Below the pieces are notes generated by a model. That model had not been told where the DNA came from. It saw nothing but the letters and a program-made list of their open reading frames with translations, and ran no database searches. A DNA stretch of 64,000 bases from NCBI RefSeq assembly GCF_003149245.1, contig NZ_QGDL01000022.1, forward strand, positions 1 through 64,000, in the 5' to 3' direction. Below are positions 15,688 to 23,317 of this stretch, one piece after another (positions within the stretch are counted from its first letter, which is position 1; every line of letters starts with the position of its first letter). The position numbers and the translations under genes were made by a program. The stretch is from Faecalicatena orotica (GTDB lineage Bacteria > Bacillota > Clostridia > Lachnospirales > Lachnospiraceae).

Positions 15688-17430
15688 ATGGAGAATGTGA
15701 ATATTAAAATCAATGGCTTGAATGTCAGCGCACCGGCAGGTTCTACTATCCTGGAAGCAGCACGTCTGGCAGGGATCAAGATCCCTACACTCTGTTTCTT
15801 AAAGGACATCAATGAGATTGGTGCCTGCCGTATGTGTATTGTAGAAGTAAAAGGAGCAAGGAATCTGGTTGCGGCTTGTGTACACCCGATCAATGAAGGC
15901 ATGGAAGTACTGACGAATACACCGCAGCTGATCGAGTCCAGAAAACGTACACTGGAACTGATCCTTTCTAATCATGAGAAGAAGTGCCTTTCCTGTGTCA
16001 GAAGCGGGAAGTGTGAGCTTCAGGAACTCTGCCAGGAACTGGGGGTAGAAGATGAGGACCGTTTTGCGGGTGAATCTCCGCACTATGAGCTGGATGACAG
16101 CGCACCGCATATGATCCGTGACAATAACAAATGTATCCTTTGCCGCCGCTGTTCGGCAGTCTGTGAAAAAGTGCAGGCAGTAGGCGTAATCGGACCAAAC
16201 AACCGTGGATTTGAGACATTTATCGGCTCCGCTTTTGATATGGGGCTGGGAGACACAAGCTGTGTATCCTGCGGCCAGTGTATTGCAGCATGTCCGACAG
16301 GTGCCTTATATGAGAAAGATTTTGTTGATGATGTTCTCGCAGCAATCGCAGACCCGACAAAGCATGTTGTTGTTCAGCCGGCTCCGTCTGTAAGGGCGGC
16401 ACTTGGGGAAGAATTCGGATATCCGATGGGAACAGACGTGGAGGGCAAGATGGCAGCAGCCCTGCGCAGAATCGGATTTGACAAGGTATTTGATACAGAT
16501 TTCAGTGCGGACCTTACGATCATGGAGGAAGCAAACGAATTCCTCGGACGTGTCCAGAACGGCGGGGTACTGCCGATGATGACCTCCTGTTCACCGGGAT
16601 GGATCAAATACTGCGAACACTATTATCCGGACCTGCTGGATCACCTGTCAAGCTGTAAATCACCCCAGCAGATGTTTGGTGCGATCACGAAGACATATTA
16701 TGCAGAGAAGATGGGGATTGACCCGAAAGATATTGTATGTGTCAGCGTAATGCCATGTACGGCAAAGAAATTTGAGATCGGTCGTGATGACCAGAATGCA
16801 GCCGGTGTTCCGGATGTGGATATTTCTATCACTACGAGAGAGCTTGCACGCCTGATCCGTAAGGTAGGCATTGATTTCAGAGTTCTGCCGGATGAAGGTT
16901 TTGATGACCCGTTAGGAGAGTCTACAGGGGCAGCCGTGATTTTCGGTGCGACTGGCGGTGTTATGGAAGCGGCTCTTCGTACAGCAGTTGAGAAGCTGAC
17001 AGGGGAAGAACTGGCAAATGTAGAATTTACAGATGTGCGTGGTACGGAAGGTATCAAAGAGGCCGTTTACCATGTCGCAGGAATGGATGTCAAGGTAGCG
17101 GTTGCGTCCGGATTATCCAATGCAAAGGTACTGATGGATAAGATCCGTGCAGGGGAAGCAGATTATCACTTCATTGAGATCATGTGTTGCCCGGGAGGCT
17201 GCGTAAACGGAGGCGGACAGCCTCAGGTACACGCTGATGTGCGTAATTTCGAGGATGTTCGTGCAATCCGTGCAAAAGTACTGTATGATAACGATTCAGC
17301 AAAGACACTGCGCAAGTCACACGACAACCCGTCAATCAAGAAAGTATACGAAGAATACTTAGGCGAGCCGGGAAGCGAGAAAGCACACCATATCTTACAT
17401 ACAAGCTACGTGAAACGCAGCATCAATTAA
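15688..17430 (+). CDS. [FeFe] hydrogenase catalytic subunit 1 (HydA/HndD)
   Basis: 580 residues with the full modular chain: plant-type [2Fe-2S] (C36, C47, C50, C64), a His-ligated [4Fe-4S] (H96, C100, C103, C109), two [4Fe-4S] clusters (about 149-202) and the H-cluster domain. L2 is MPCTAK (C357) and L3 is MCCPGGC (C501, C505). L1 reads TSCSPGW, with serine 302 where most group A enzymes have the second cysteine. C500 is an extra cysteine beside the L3 ligand. The paralogue at 29275 has the standard TSCCPAW. It is the last gene of a five-gene operon closed by a terminator, and should produce or oxidise H2 with the flavoprotein subunits. Confidence 0.95.
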   Translation: MENVNIKINGLNVSAPAGSTILEAARLAGIKIPTLCFLKDINEIGACRMCIVEVKGARNLVAACVHPINEGMEVLTNTPQLIESRKRTLELILSNHEKKCLSCVRSGKCELQELCQELGVEDEDRFAGESPHYELDDSAPHMIRDNNKCILCRRCSAVCEKVQAVGVIGPNNRGFETFIGSAFDMGLGDTSCVSCGQCIAACPTGALYEKDFVDDVLAAIADPTKHVVVQPAPSVRAALGEEFGYPMGTDVEGKMAAALRRIGFDKVFDTDFSADLTIMEEANEFLGRVQNGGVLPMMTSCSPGWIKYCEHYYPDLLDHLSSCKSPQQMFGAITKTYYAEKMGIDPKDIVCVSVMPCTAKKFEIGRDDQNAAGVPDVDISITTRELARLIRKVGIDFRVLPDEGFDDPLGESTGAAVIFGATGGVMEAALRTAVEKLTGEELANVEFTDVRGTEGIKEAVYHVAGMDVKVAVASGLSNAKVLMDKIRAGEADYHFIEIMCCPGGCVNGGGQPQVHADVRNFEDVRAIRAKVLYDNDSAKTLRKSHDNPSIKKVYEEYLGEPGSEKAHHILHTSYVKRSIN

Positions 17431-17440
17431 AAAAACCATA

Positions 17441-17485
17441 AATAAAGCAGCCGGAACCTTTTCAACAAGTTCCGGCTGCTTTATT
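17441..17485. terminator. Strong intrinsic terminator after hydrogenase operon 1
   Basis: AATAAAGCAGCCGGAAC and its perfect complement form a 17-bp stem around an 11-nt loop. Being perfect and AT-flanked on both sides, it can serve the convergent amidohydrolase gene as well. Confidence 0.88.
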
Positions 17486-17529
17486 CCCGTGAATTTGACT
17501 ATATGTAAAGACCAATCCTGTTAGCTTTT

Positions 17530-18747
17530 TTAAACGTATCTTGTTCCCTGCTCATAAACCTTTTTCCCACCGAGGAATACAGTATTTGTTTGAAATACGC
17601 AATTAATGTCAGCGCTCAAATCTCCGTCAACCACTGTAATATCAGCAAGAAGTCCTTCTTTAATCATTCCAAGTTCATCTTCCCTGCCCAGAACCTTTGC
17701 CGGGTTTGCTGTTGCAGTCTGGATAGCCTGTACCGGTGTGATGCCGTATTTCACCATGTAGGTCAGTTCCTGCTGTACAGGAAGGACCGGGGCACCGTAC
17801 ATGACCATATCACTTCCCGTGCAGACTGTTACGCCGGTATCATAAAGCTTTTTAAAATTATCGCGGTAAGATTCATAGGCAGGCTCGTAGAAAGCATAAT
17901 CCCTCTGTTCTTTCGCAGCAACCGGGTCACTGAATACGTCTGCATTTCCTTCTTCTATATTTTTTTTACATACTTCATAAAGATATGTATATGCGAAGAT
18001 TGTAGGTGTCCAGGAGATTCCTTTTTCCTTCATCTGCTGTGCCTGCTCGACAGTCAGAAATGTGCCGTGCTCGATCGTATCGAATCCGGCATCGATACAC
18101 ATTTGTATGGAAGGATGTGTTCCGGCGTGAACGACACATTTGATACCTCTTCTGTGGCACTCATCTGCGGCGGCATCCAGTTCCTCCTGTGTATATTCCG
18201 GGATGTGGGAACGGTGGCTGGTCAGTACCTTAACCCATTCGGCCCCGTCTCTGACCTGCTTTCGGATCTCAGCACGAATCGCCCAGGGTCCGTCGACCTG
18301 AATCACTTCATCCCAGCAGTGCCCGCCTGTCATACACATGCCCGCATCTACGTGCGTGATTCTCGGAATTGTAATAAAACCTTTCTCTTCAGACATTTTC
18401 AACGTCCTGCAGACACCATGCGGTGAATAGCAGTCTCTTACGCTTGTGATACCTTTTGTAAAAGCCGCCTGTGCATGCTGAAGTGCATACATCATAATCA
18501 TCTGGTCATTGTAATTAAAGCTGTCGGGCTGGCTGTACCAATATCCAAGGTGGCAGTGCATATCGCACATGCCCGGAATAATTGTTGCATCCCCATAATC
18601 ATTGAATGTTTCCTGCGGATAGGCGGCGGCAACCTCTTCCCTGCTTCCTACCTTTTCAATAAGCCCCTTTTCATTGATTCTGACAGCGCTGTCCCTTAAG
18701 ACTGTTGAGCCATCCCCTGTAATGATTGTCTTTGCACTAATAATCAT
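17530..18747 (-). CDS. Amidohydrolase-family metallohydrolase (imidazolonepropionase/prolidase-like)
   Basis: About 405 residues from ATG at 18747 (AAAGGA 6 nt upstream); an ATG six codons earlier has no ribosome binding site. Metal motifs are DMHCHLGYW, a lysine-containing AEWVKVLTSHRS, HAGTHPS, DTIEHGTF and TGSDMVMYG, the typical set of the mononuclear/binuclear amidohydrolases that hydrolyse cyclic amides or Xaa-Pro-type dipeptides. The substrate cannot be named. It is a single gene between the hydrogenase 1 and lipoprotein units, with its own promoter and a palindromic operator in that promoter. Confidence 0.85.
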   Translation of the reverse strand: MIISAKTIITGDGSTVLRDSAVRINEKGLIEKVGSREEVAAAYPQETFNDYGDATIIPGMCDMHCHLGYWYSQPDSFNYNDQMIMMYALQHAQAAFTKGITSVRDCYSPHGVCRTLKMSEEKGFITIPRITHVDAGMCMTGGHCWDEVIQVDGPWAIRAEIRKQVRDGAEWVKVLTSHRSHIPEYTQEELDAAADECHRRGIKCVVHAGTHPSIQMCIDAGFDTIEHGTFLTVEQAQQMKEKGISWTPTIFAYTYLYEVCKKNIEEGNADVFSDPVAAKEQRDYAFYEPAYESYRDNFKKLYDTGVTVCTGSDMVMYGAPVLPVQQELTYMVKYGITPVQAIQTATANPAKVLGREDELGMIKEGLLADITVVDGDLSADINCVFQTNTVFLGGKKVYEQGTRYV

Positions 18748-18791
18748 ATTCTGTCCTTTCCCCATATCTGCTATGGATGCATATTGAGCTT

Positions 18792-18820
18792 ATTGTACTA
18801 GACTATAGTCTAATAGTCTA
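18792..18820 (-). promoter_or_regulatory. Promoter of the amidohydrolase gene with an embedded operator
   Basis: On the minus strand TAGACT (-35) and TACAAT (-10) are 17 nt apart. The perfect 14-bp palindrome TAGACTATAGTCTA (18799-18812) lies wholly within the spacer, where a bound repressor would block RNA polymerase. A further ATAGTCTA copy overlaps the -35. The regulator is not encoded next to it. Confidence 0.65.
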
Positions 18821-18876
18821 TTCACGTATTCCCCAAAAATGCAGCAGTAATTTTGTGCATAAATACCGTTAATGCC

Positions 18877-18902
18877 CAGACCATGCCGTGCACCCTGCTG
18901 GA
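18877..18902. repeat. Short dispersed repeat copy B
   Basis: CAGACCATGCCGTGCACCCTGCTGGA-type word resembling copy A at 7977-8006. Both lie in intergenic DNA. The similarity is short and may be chance. Confidence 0.28.
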
Positions 18903-18955
18903 TGTGAATAATAACTAAGTACCAGGAATCAGGTTAGAAACGAGCCCGCTTTTCG

Positions 18956-18984
18956 TTGATGAAACCAATAAAATAAGTTATAAT
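18956..18984 (+). promoter_or_regulatory. Sigma-A type promoter of the lipoprotein gene
   Basis: TTGATG (18956-18961) and TATAAT (18979-18984) are 17 nt apart, about 55 nt before the lipoprotein start. This is one of the best promoter matches in the window. Confidence 0.75.
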
Positions 18985-19038
18985 TATTAACAGCAGAAAA
19001 AGGTTGGAATAGGACAATACAACAGGGGGAGTTTCAAG

Positions 19039-20142
19039 ATGAAGAAAAAATTAATAAGCGGATTTCTTGCAGTAGTTATGGTTACGGGAGCCTTTTTATC
19101 TGGTTGCAGCACTGCACCGAAAAGGGACCCGGAAGAAGGGGTGAAAAAGGCTGTGCTGGATTCTCTGAAACGGGAACCCGTGGATTTCTCAGAGCTTCTG
19201 GAGAAAGGGATAAAAGAGACGGAGGATATGTGTGATTTTACCCTCACCTTTCCGGAGGAATTAAAATCCCCTTATCTGGATTTCCTTGCCGAAGCTTATT
19301 CAGAAGTGGAGTTTCAGGTTACCTCGATTGATGAAAAGGATGGCAGCTACACGGCCAGGGTATCCTATGAGCCAATTGACCTTGAGGCCTCTCTGGAAGA
19401 AGTAAATGCAGCTTATGTGGAGGCAATGTCAGACACAGACCTTACACAATCCGTGTCCGCACTTCTTGAGGAGGATAAGAAAGCCCTGAAGGATCATATC
19501 ATCAACCTGGACGGCAGGGTATTGGATTTCACTGTAGTAGAGAAGGATGGCTCCTACAATGTGTCAGAAGAGGAGATAAAGAAGGCCTTGTCCAGAGCCG
19601 TGGACGGTTATATGAAACCATATGAGGATGTATGCAGTGTACTGGATTTACGGGACTTTTTTCAGGCATATCTGGATGCCTCATTAAAAGGGGAATTCAC
19701 CCAGTTTATGAAACATTCAGGAAAGACACAGGAAGAGGCACAGGCGTGGTATGAGTCGGGCGGCGCATTTGATCCCCCGGATGATCTCTCACAGCCATAT
19801 CGTGAGCGGTGCAGCGCAGCCGTGAAAAATATTGTAAAACAGTGCAGCTATTCCGTCGGAATACCGAAGCAGAACGGGATCATGGACTTTACAGTTGAAG
19901 TTGTTATAACTCCGAACAATAGTCTGACAGCTGCGTGGAATGAGTTCCAGAACGGCACCTATTATGATATAGATTCGGCAAGTGCGGCATTTGTCGGGAT
20001 TCTTGAAAAGTATGCGGCTGCCCCGGCTTTTGGTGAAGAAACAATATTCAAAGCAGAGGTTAATGCGTCGTCTTTTACGTCGGTGGATGAGTCTTCTGAT
20101 GTGTACAGGCTTGTTAATGCAATCTGCCCTGTCCCGGATTAA
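19039..20142 (+). CDS. Lipoprotein of unknown function (DUF5105-like)
   Basis: A 367-residue secreted lipoprotein. A lysine-rich start, hydrophobic core and lipobox LSGC (cysteine about 23) are clear. The mature part is acidic with repeated strand-helix units. Similar Lachnospiraceae lipoproteins carry a DUF5105-type domain, which I suspect but cannot verify. It has its own promoter, and the sensory hydrogenase begins 93 nt downstream without an obvious terminator between them, so they may be co-transcribed. Any role in hydrogen sensing is speculative. Confidence 0.75.
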   Translation: MKKKLISGFLAVVMVTGAFLSGCSTAPKRDPEEGVKKAVLDSLKREPVDFSELLEKGIKETEDMCDFTLTFPEELKSPYLDFLAEAYSEVEFQVTSIDEKDGSYTARVSYEPIDLEASLEEVNAAYVEAMSDTDLTQSVSALLEEDKKALKDHIINLDGRVLDFTVVEKDGSYNVSEEEIKKALSRAVDGYMKPYEDVCSVLDLRDFFQAYLDASLKGEFTQFMKHSGKTQEEAQAWYESGGAFDPPDDLSQPYRERCSAAVKNIVKQCSYSVGIPKQNGIMDFTVEVVITPNNSLTAAWNEFQNGTYYDIDSASAAFVGILEKYAAAPAFGEETIFKAEVNASSFTSVDESSDVYRLVNAICPVPD

Positions 20143-20235
20143 GATGTCTGCAACAGCGGTTCTGCCGGTAATTTGTAACAATAAATAGGAATTGAAAGTC
20201 CAGAAAATCTTGTAAAGCAGGAGGAAGAGAAAGTC

Positions 20236-21948
20236 ATGAGAGTCATTGATTTTAAGGATGCAAAATGCCGACACTGTTATAAGTGTGTGCGCTATTGCAT
20301 GGTAAAGGCGATTTCGGTACAGAATGAGCAGGCACATATTTTGAAGGACCACTGTATTAACTGTGGCCGCTGCATGGAGATCTGCCCGCAGAATGCGAAG
20401 ACGTTTGCCAGTGACATGGACCGGGTGAAAGGATACTTAAGACAGGGGTTTAAGACCATCATCTCGATTGCCCCGTCTTATCTCGGCGTACTGGAGTTTG
20501 ACCGTCCCGGCCAGGTGGTGGATGCGCTGCAAAGACTCGGTTTTGCCGAGGTTCGTGAGACTGCCGAGGGGGCGGCGATGGTTACGGATGAGTACAAGAA
20601 GATCATTCGCGAAAAGAAGATGCCGAATATCATCACGACTTGCTGTCCAAGCGTCAATGATCTGGTTGAAAAGTATTATCCGGACTGTGTGGACCTGCTG
20701 GCACCGGTCGTTTCTCCGATGGTGGCGCACGGGCGTTATATTAAAAAGGTATATGGGGACGATGTGAAGGTAGTATTTCTGGGGCCGTGCATTGCCAAGA
20801 AACAGGAGGCAATCGGGGATGAGAGGGTATTTGGTGCGATTGATGCCATCCTGACATTTGAAGAGCTTGCTATCTGGCTGGAAGAGGCCGGAATCAATAT
20901 CCATGACTGTGAAGACCGGCCGATGGGGAATCCGGACCCGAAGGTCAACCGCCTGTATCCGATCAGCGGCGGTGTGATACAGTCTGTCGTAGCGGAGGAA
21001 GAGGCAGATACATACCACAAGGTTTACGTGGACGGCCTGTCAAACTGCATGGAAATGCTGGAATGCCTTCAGAGAGGCGAGCTGGACCACTGCTTTATCG
21101 AGGCAAATGTCTGTGAGGGAGGCTGTGCAAAAGGGCCGGCATCCGCCAGATGGAACACCTCCTATGTAAAGGCAAAGATAAAGATTGAAAACGAGGTATC
21201 CCACAAAGCGGCGCGGAATCTTCCGGACATGAGTACAGAGGAACTGTACAAACAATTTGAGGATAACAGGCTTAAGGACCCTGTACCTACAGAGGAAGAA
21301 ATCCGGGAGGTGCTGAAATCCACGGGGAAATATTCCGTGGAGGATGAACTCAATTGTGGCGCGTGCGGGTACCCGACCTGCCGCGATAAAGCGATTGCGG
21401 TCTGCCAGAACAAGGCGGAACTGTCCATGTGCATGCCATATGCACTAACACAGGCCGAGTCCATGTCTAACGTCGTGATGGACGTTACACCGAATATGAT
21501 CTTCATCATAGACAGCACCTTAAGAATCCGTGAATGCAATAAAAAGGCACAGGACCTGCTTGGTGTGGGCAGGGATGAGGCCGTGCAGCGATATATTTTT
21601 GAGTTTATCGTGGCTGACGATATCGAGGAAACCCTGCGGACCAAAGAGCCTGTGATCCATAAGAAAATCCAGCTGGAACATGGCAGGATGACTGCGGAGG
21701 AGACGATTGTATATATCGAAAATCTGGATTCAGTCCTTGTTACTTTCCAGGATATTACGAGGGAAGAAAAGATTAAAGAACAGCATTACAACCTGAAGGT
21801 AGAAACAGTGGAGATGGCCCAGAAGGTCATAGAAAAGCAGATGATGGTTGCACAGGAGATTGCGGGCCTGCTCGGAGAGACGACAGCTGAGACGAAGGTA
21901 ACCCTGACAAAGCTTCGGGATTCTATCCTCAATGAAGGGGAGGAATAG
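20236..21948 (+). CDS. Group C sensory [FeFe] hydrogenase with PAS domain (HydS type)
   Basis: 570 residues. Two ferredoxin-type [4Fe-4S] motifs (about 11-50) are followed by an H-cluster domain: L1 TTCCPSV (C136, C137), L2 GPCIAK (C185) and L3 NVCEGGC (C293, C297). A further [4Fe-4S] motif uses C374, C377, C382 and C399. A PAS domain (about 411-510; DVTPNMIFIIDSTLRIRECN) and a helical coiled-coil tail complete it. This order defines group C, considered H2 sensors rather than catalysts. The SpoIIE phosphatase starts 2 nt after its stop. This matches the phosphatase-linked subgroup, in which the output is protein dephosphorylation. Confidence 0.92.
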   Translation: MRVIDFKDAKCRHCYKCVRYCMVKAISVQNEQAHILKDHCINCGRCMEICPQNAKTFASDMDRVKGYLRQGFKTIISIAPSYLGVLEFDRPGQVVDALQRLGFAEVRETAEGAAMVTDEYKKIIREKKMPNIITTCCPSVNDLVEKYYPDCVDLLAPVVSPMVAHGRYIKKVYGDDVKVVFLGPCIAKKQEAIGDERVFGAIDAILTFEELAIWLEEAGINIHDCEDRPMGNPDPKVNRLYPISGGVIQSVVAEEEADTYHKVYVDGLSNCMEMLECLQRGELDHCFIEANVCEGGCAKGPASARWNTSYVKAKIKIENEVSHKAARNLPDMSTEELYKQFEDNRLKDPVPTEEEIREVLKSTGKYSVEDELNCGACGYPTCRDKAIAVCQNKAELSMCMPYALTQAESMSNVVMDVTPNMIFIIDSTLRIRECNKKAQDLLGVGRDEAVQRYIFEFIVADDIEETLRTKEPVIHKKIQLEHGRMTAEETIVYIENLDSVLVTFQDITREEKIKEQHYNLKVETVEMAQKVIEKQMMVAQEIAGLLGETTAETKVTLTKLRDSILNEGEE

Positions 21949-21949
21949 T

Positions 21950-23125
21950 ATGAGCGTTAGTATTGATGTGGCTTGGAAGAGCCTGAACAAGCACCACGAA
22001 GAATTATGCGGTGATAAGGTGGAGATATTAAAGACCGAAGATTCCGACATTGTGATTCTTGCGGACGGGATGGGAAGCGGTGTGAAAGCGAACATTCTGG
22101 CGACACTGACCTCCAAGATTTTAGGGACGATGCTGTTTGAAGGTGCCGGGATTGAATCCTGCGTGGAGACGATAGCGAAGACCCTTCCGATCTGTCAGGT
22201 CAGGAAGGTGGCATATGCAACCTTCAGTATCCTGCAGATTTTCCATAATGGGGAGGCCTATCTGGTGGAATTTGACAACCCGGACTGCGTCTTTGTGCGG
22301 GATCAGAAGATCGTAAAATACCCGTATGAAGAGCGGGTTATAGAAGGAAAGAAAATTCACGAGTACCGGTTTCAGGTCAGGCAGAATGACTGCTTTGTAC
22401 TGATGAGCGACGGCGTGATTTATGCGGGGGCCGGGGAAATATTGAATCTACAAGGCTGGACGTGGGAGAGCATGGCCGAGTATACACTGCAGTGTACGAA
22501 GAAGACGCTGTCGGCTTCCAGACTCGCAGCTCTTTTGAGTCAGGCATGTGACGACCTGTATGTACAGAAACCGGGCGACGACACCACGGTAGCCGTAGCA
22601 AGAGTCATCGAGCGGAGAGTGGTGAATATCTTTACAGGGCCGCCGAAGAGCAAGGATGAAGATGAAAAGCTGATGCATGAGTTCATACATATGGAAGGGA
22701 AAAAAGTTGTATCCGGCGGAACCAGTGCCAATATCGCAGCCCGTGTGCTCCACAAAGAGATTGTTACCAAAATAGACCGCAGCGATCCGTCCGTTCCCCC
22801 GATGGCGTCCATCGCCGGACTGGATCTGGTAACTGAAGGCGTGCTGACCCTCGGAAAGACGTTAAAGCTTTTGAAACGATATATCAATGATGAGTTTGAT
22901 GTTGAATTCTTTGACGAGCTGGATGCTAACAACGGTGCATCGAAGCTGGCAAAACTGATTATAGAAGAGTGTACCGAGCTGAATCTGTTTGTAGGTACGG
23001 CGGTTAATGAGGCACATCAGGACCAGGAACTTGGATTCGACCTGAGTGTGCGGATGAACCTGGTTGAACAACTGATCCATGCGGCTGAAAAAATGGGAAA
23101 GAGAGTCACGGTAAAGTATTATTAA
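21950..23125 (+). CDS. SpoIIE-type PP2C serine phosphatase linked to HydS
   Basis: 391 residues from ATG at 21950, preceded by GGGGAGG inside the end of the HydS gene; an upstream in-frame ATG (21932) overlaps HydS. PP2C metal motifs are ILADGMGSG, VLMSDGVI and GDDTTVAVA in the first 220 residues. The remaining 170 residues (from about VNIFTGPPKSKDED) form a conserved C-terminal domain with no catalytic motif that I recognise. It should dephosphorylate a serine or threonine phosphoprotein in response to the H2 sensor. The RsbW-like and GHKL ATPases in the neighbouring operons are candidate opposing kinases. No STAS substrate protein is encoded here. Confidence 0.9.
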   Translation: MSVSIDVAWKSLNKHHEELCGDKVEILKTEDSDIVILADGMGSGVKANILATLTSKILGTMLFEGAGIESCVETIAKTLPICQVRKVAYATFSILQIFHNGEAYLVEFDNPDCVFVRDQKIVKYPYEERVIEGKKIHEYRFQVRQNDCFVLMSDGVIYAGAGEILNLQGWTWESMAEYTLQCTKKTLSASRLAALLSQACDDLYVQKPGDDTTVAVARVIERRVVNIFTGPPKSKDEDEKLMHEFIHMEGKKVVSGGTSANIAARVLHKEIVTKIDRSDPSVPPMASIAGLDLVTEGVLTLGKTLKLLKRYINDEFDVEFFDELDANNGASKLAKLIIEECTELNLFVGTAVNEAHQDQELGFDLSVRMNLVEQLIHAAEKMGKRVTVKYY

Positions 23126-23151
23126 ACAGACTTTATAAGAAAAAATTTCTT

Positions 23152-23250
23152 AAAAAATGCCTACCCTGTCCGACCAACAGAGTAGGCGCATCCTTGATTA
23201 GGATGTAAACAATACTTGAGGTTCCACCTTTTGGGCGGTGCTCTTTTATG
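23152..23250 (-). ncRNA. Candidate small RNA of about 95 nt with its own promoter and terminator
   Basis: Reading leftward from about 23249 the predicted transcript forms three hairpins. These are CCGCC-CAAAA-GGUGG (about 23224-23238), CATCCT/AGGATG (23189-23205) and a terminal GCCTAC/GTAGGC stem with an inner CTGT/ACAG (23159-23187), followed by a T-run (23157-23152). A good promoter lies directly upstream. It could also be just the 3' end and terminator of the ABC operon. No Rfam family is recognised; SRP, 6S and tmRNA signatures are absent. Confidence 0.5.
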
Positions 23251-23255
23251 AAACT

Positions 23256-23284
23256 ACTATAACACATTTCTTTATATATCGAAA
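23256..23284 (-). promoter_or_regulatory. Extended -10 promoter for the candidate small RNA
   Basis: On the minus strand TTTCGA (-35) is followed after 17 nt by TATAGT with an upstream TG, the extended -10 pattern. It lies between the ABC permease stop and the structured RNA, so a separate transcript is plausible. Confidence 0.5.
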
Positions 23285-23317
23285 GTAATAGGTAATCTAA
23301 TATTTATATCAACTTTG

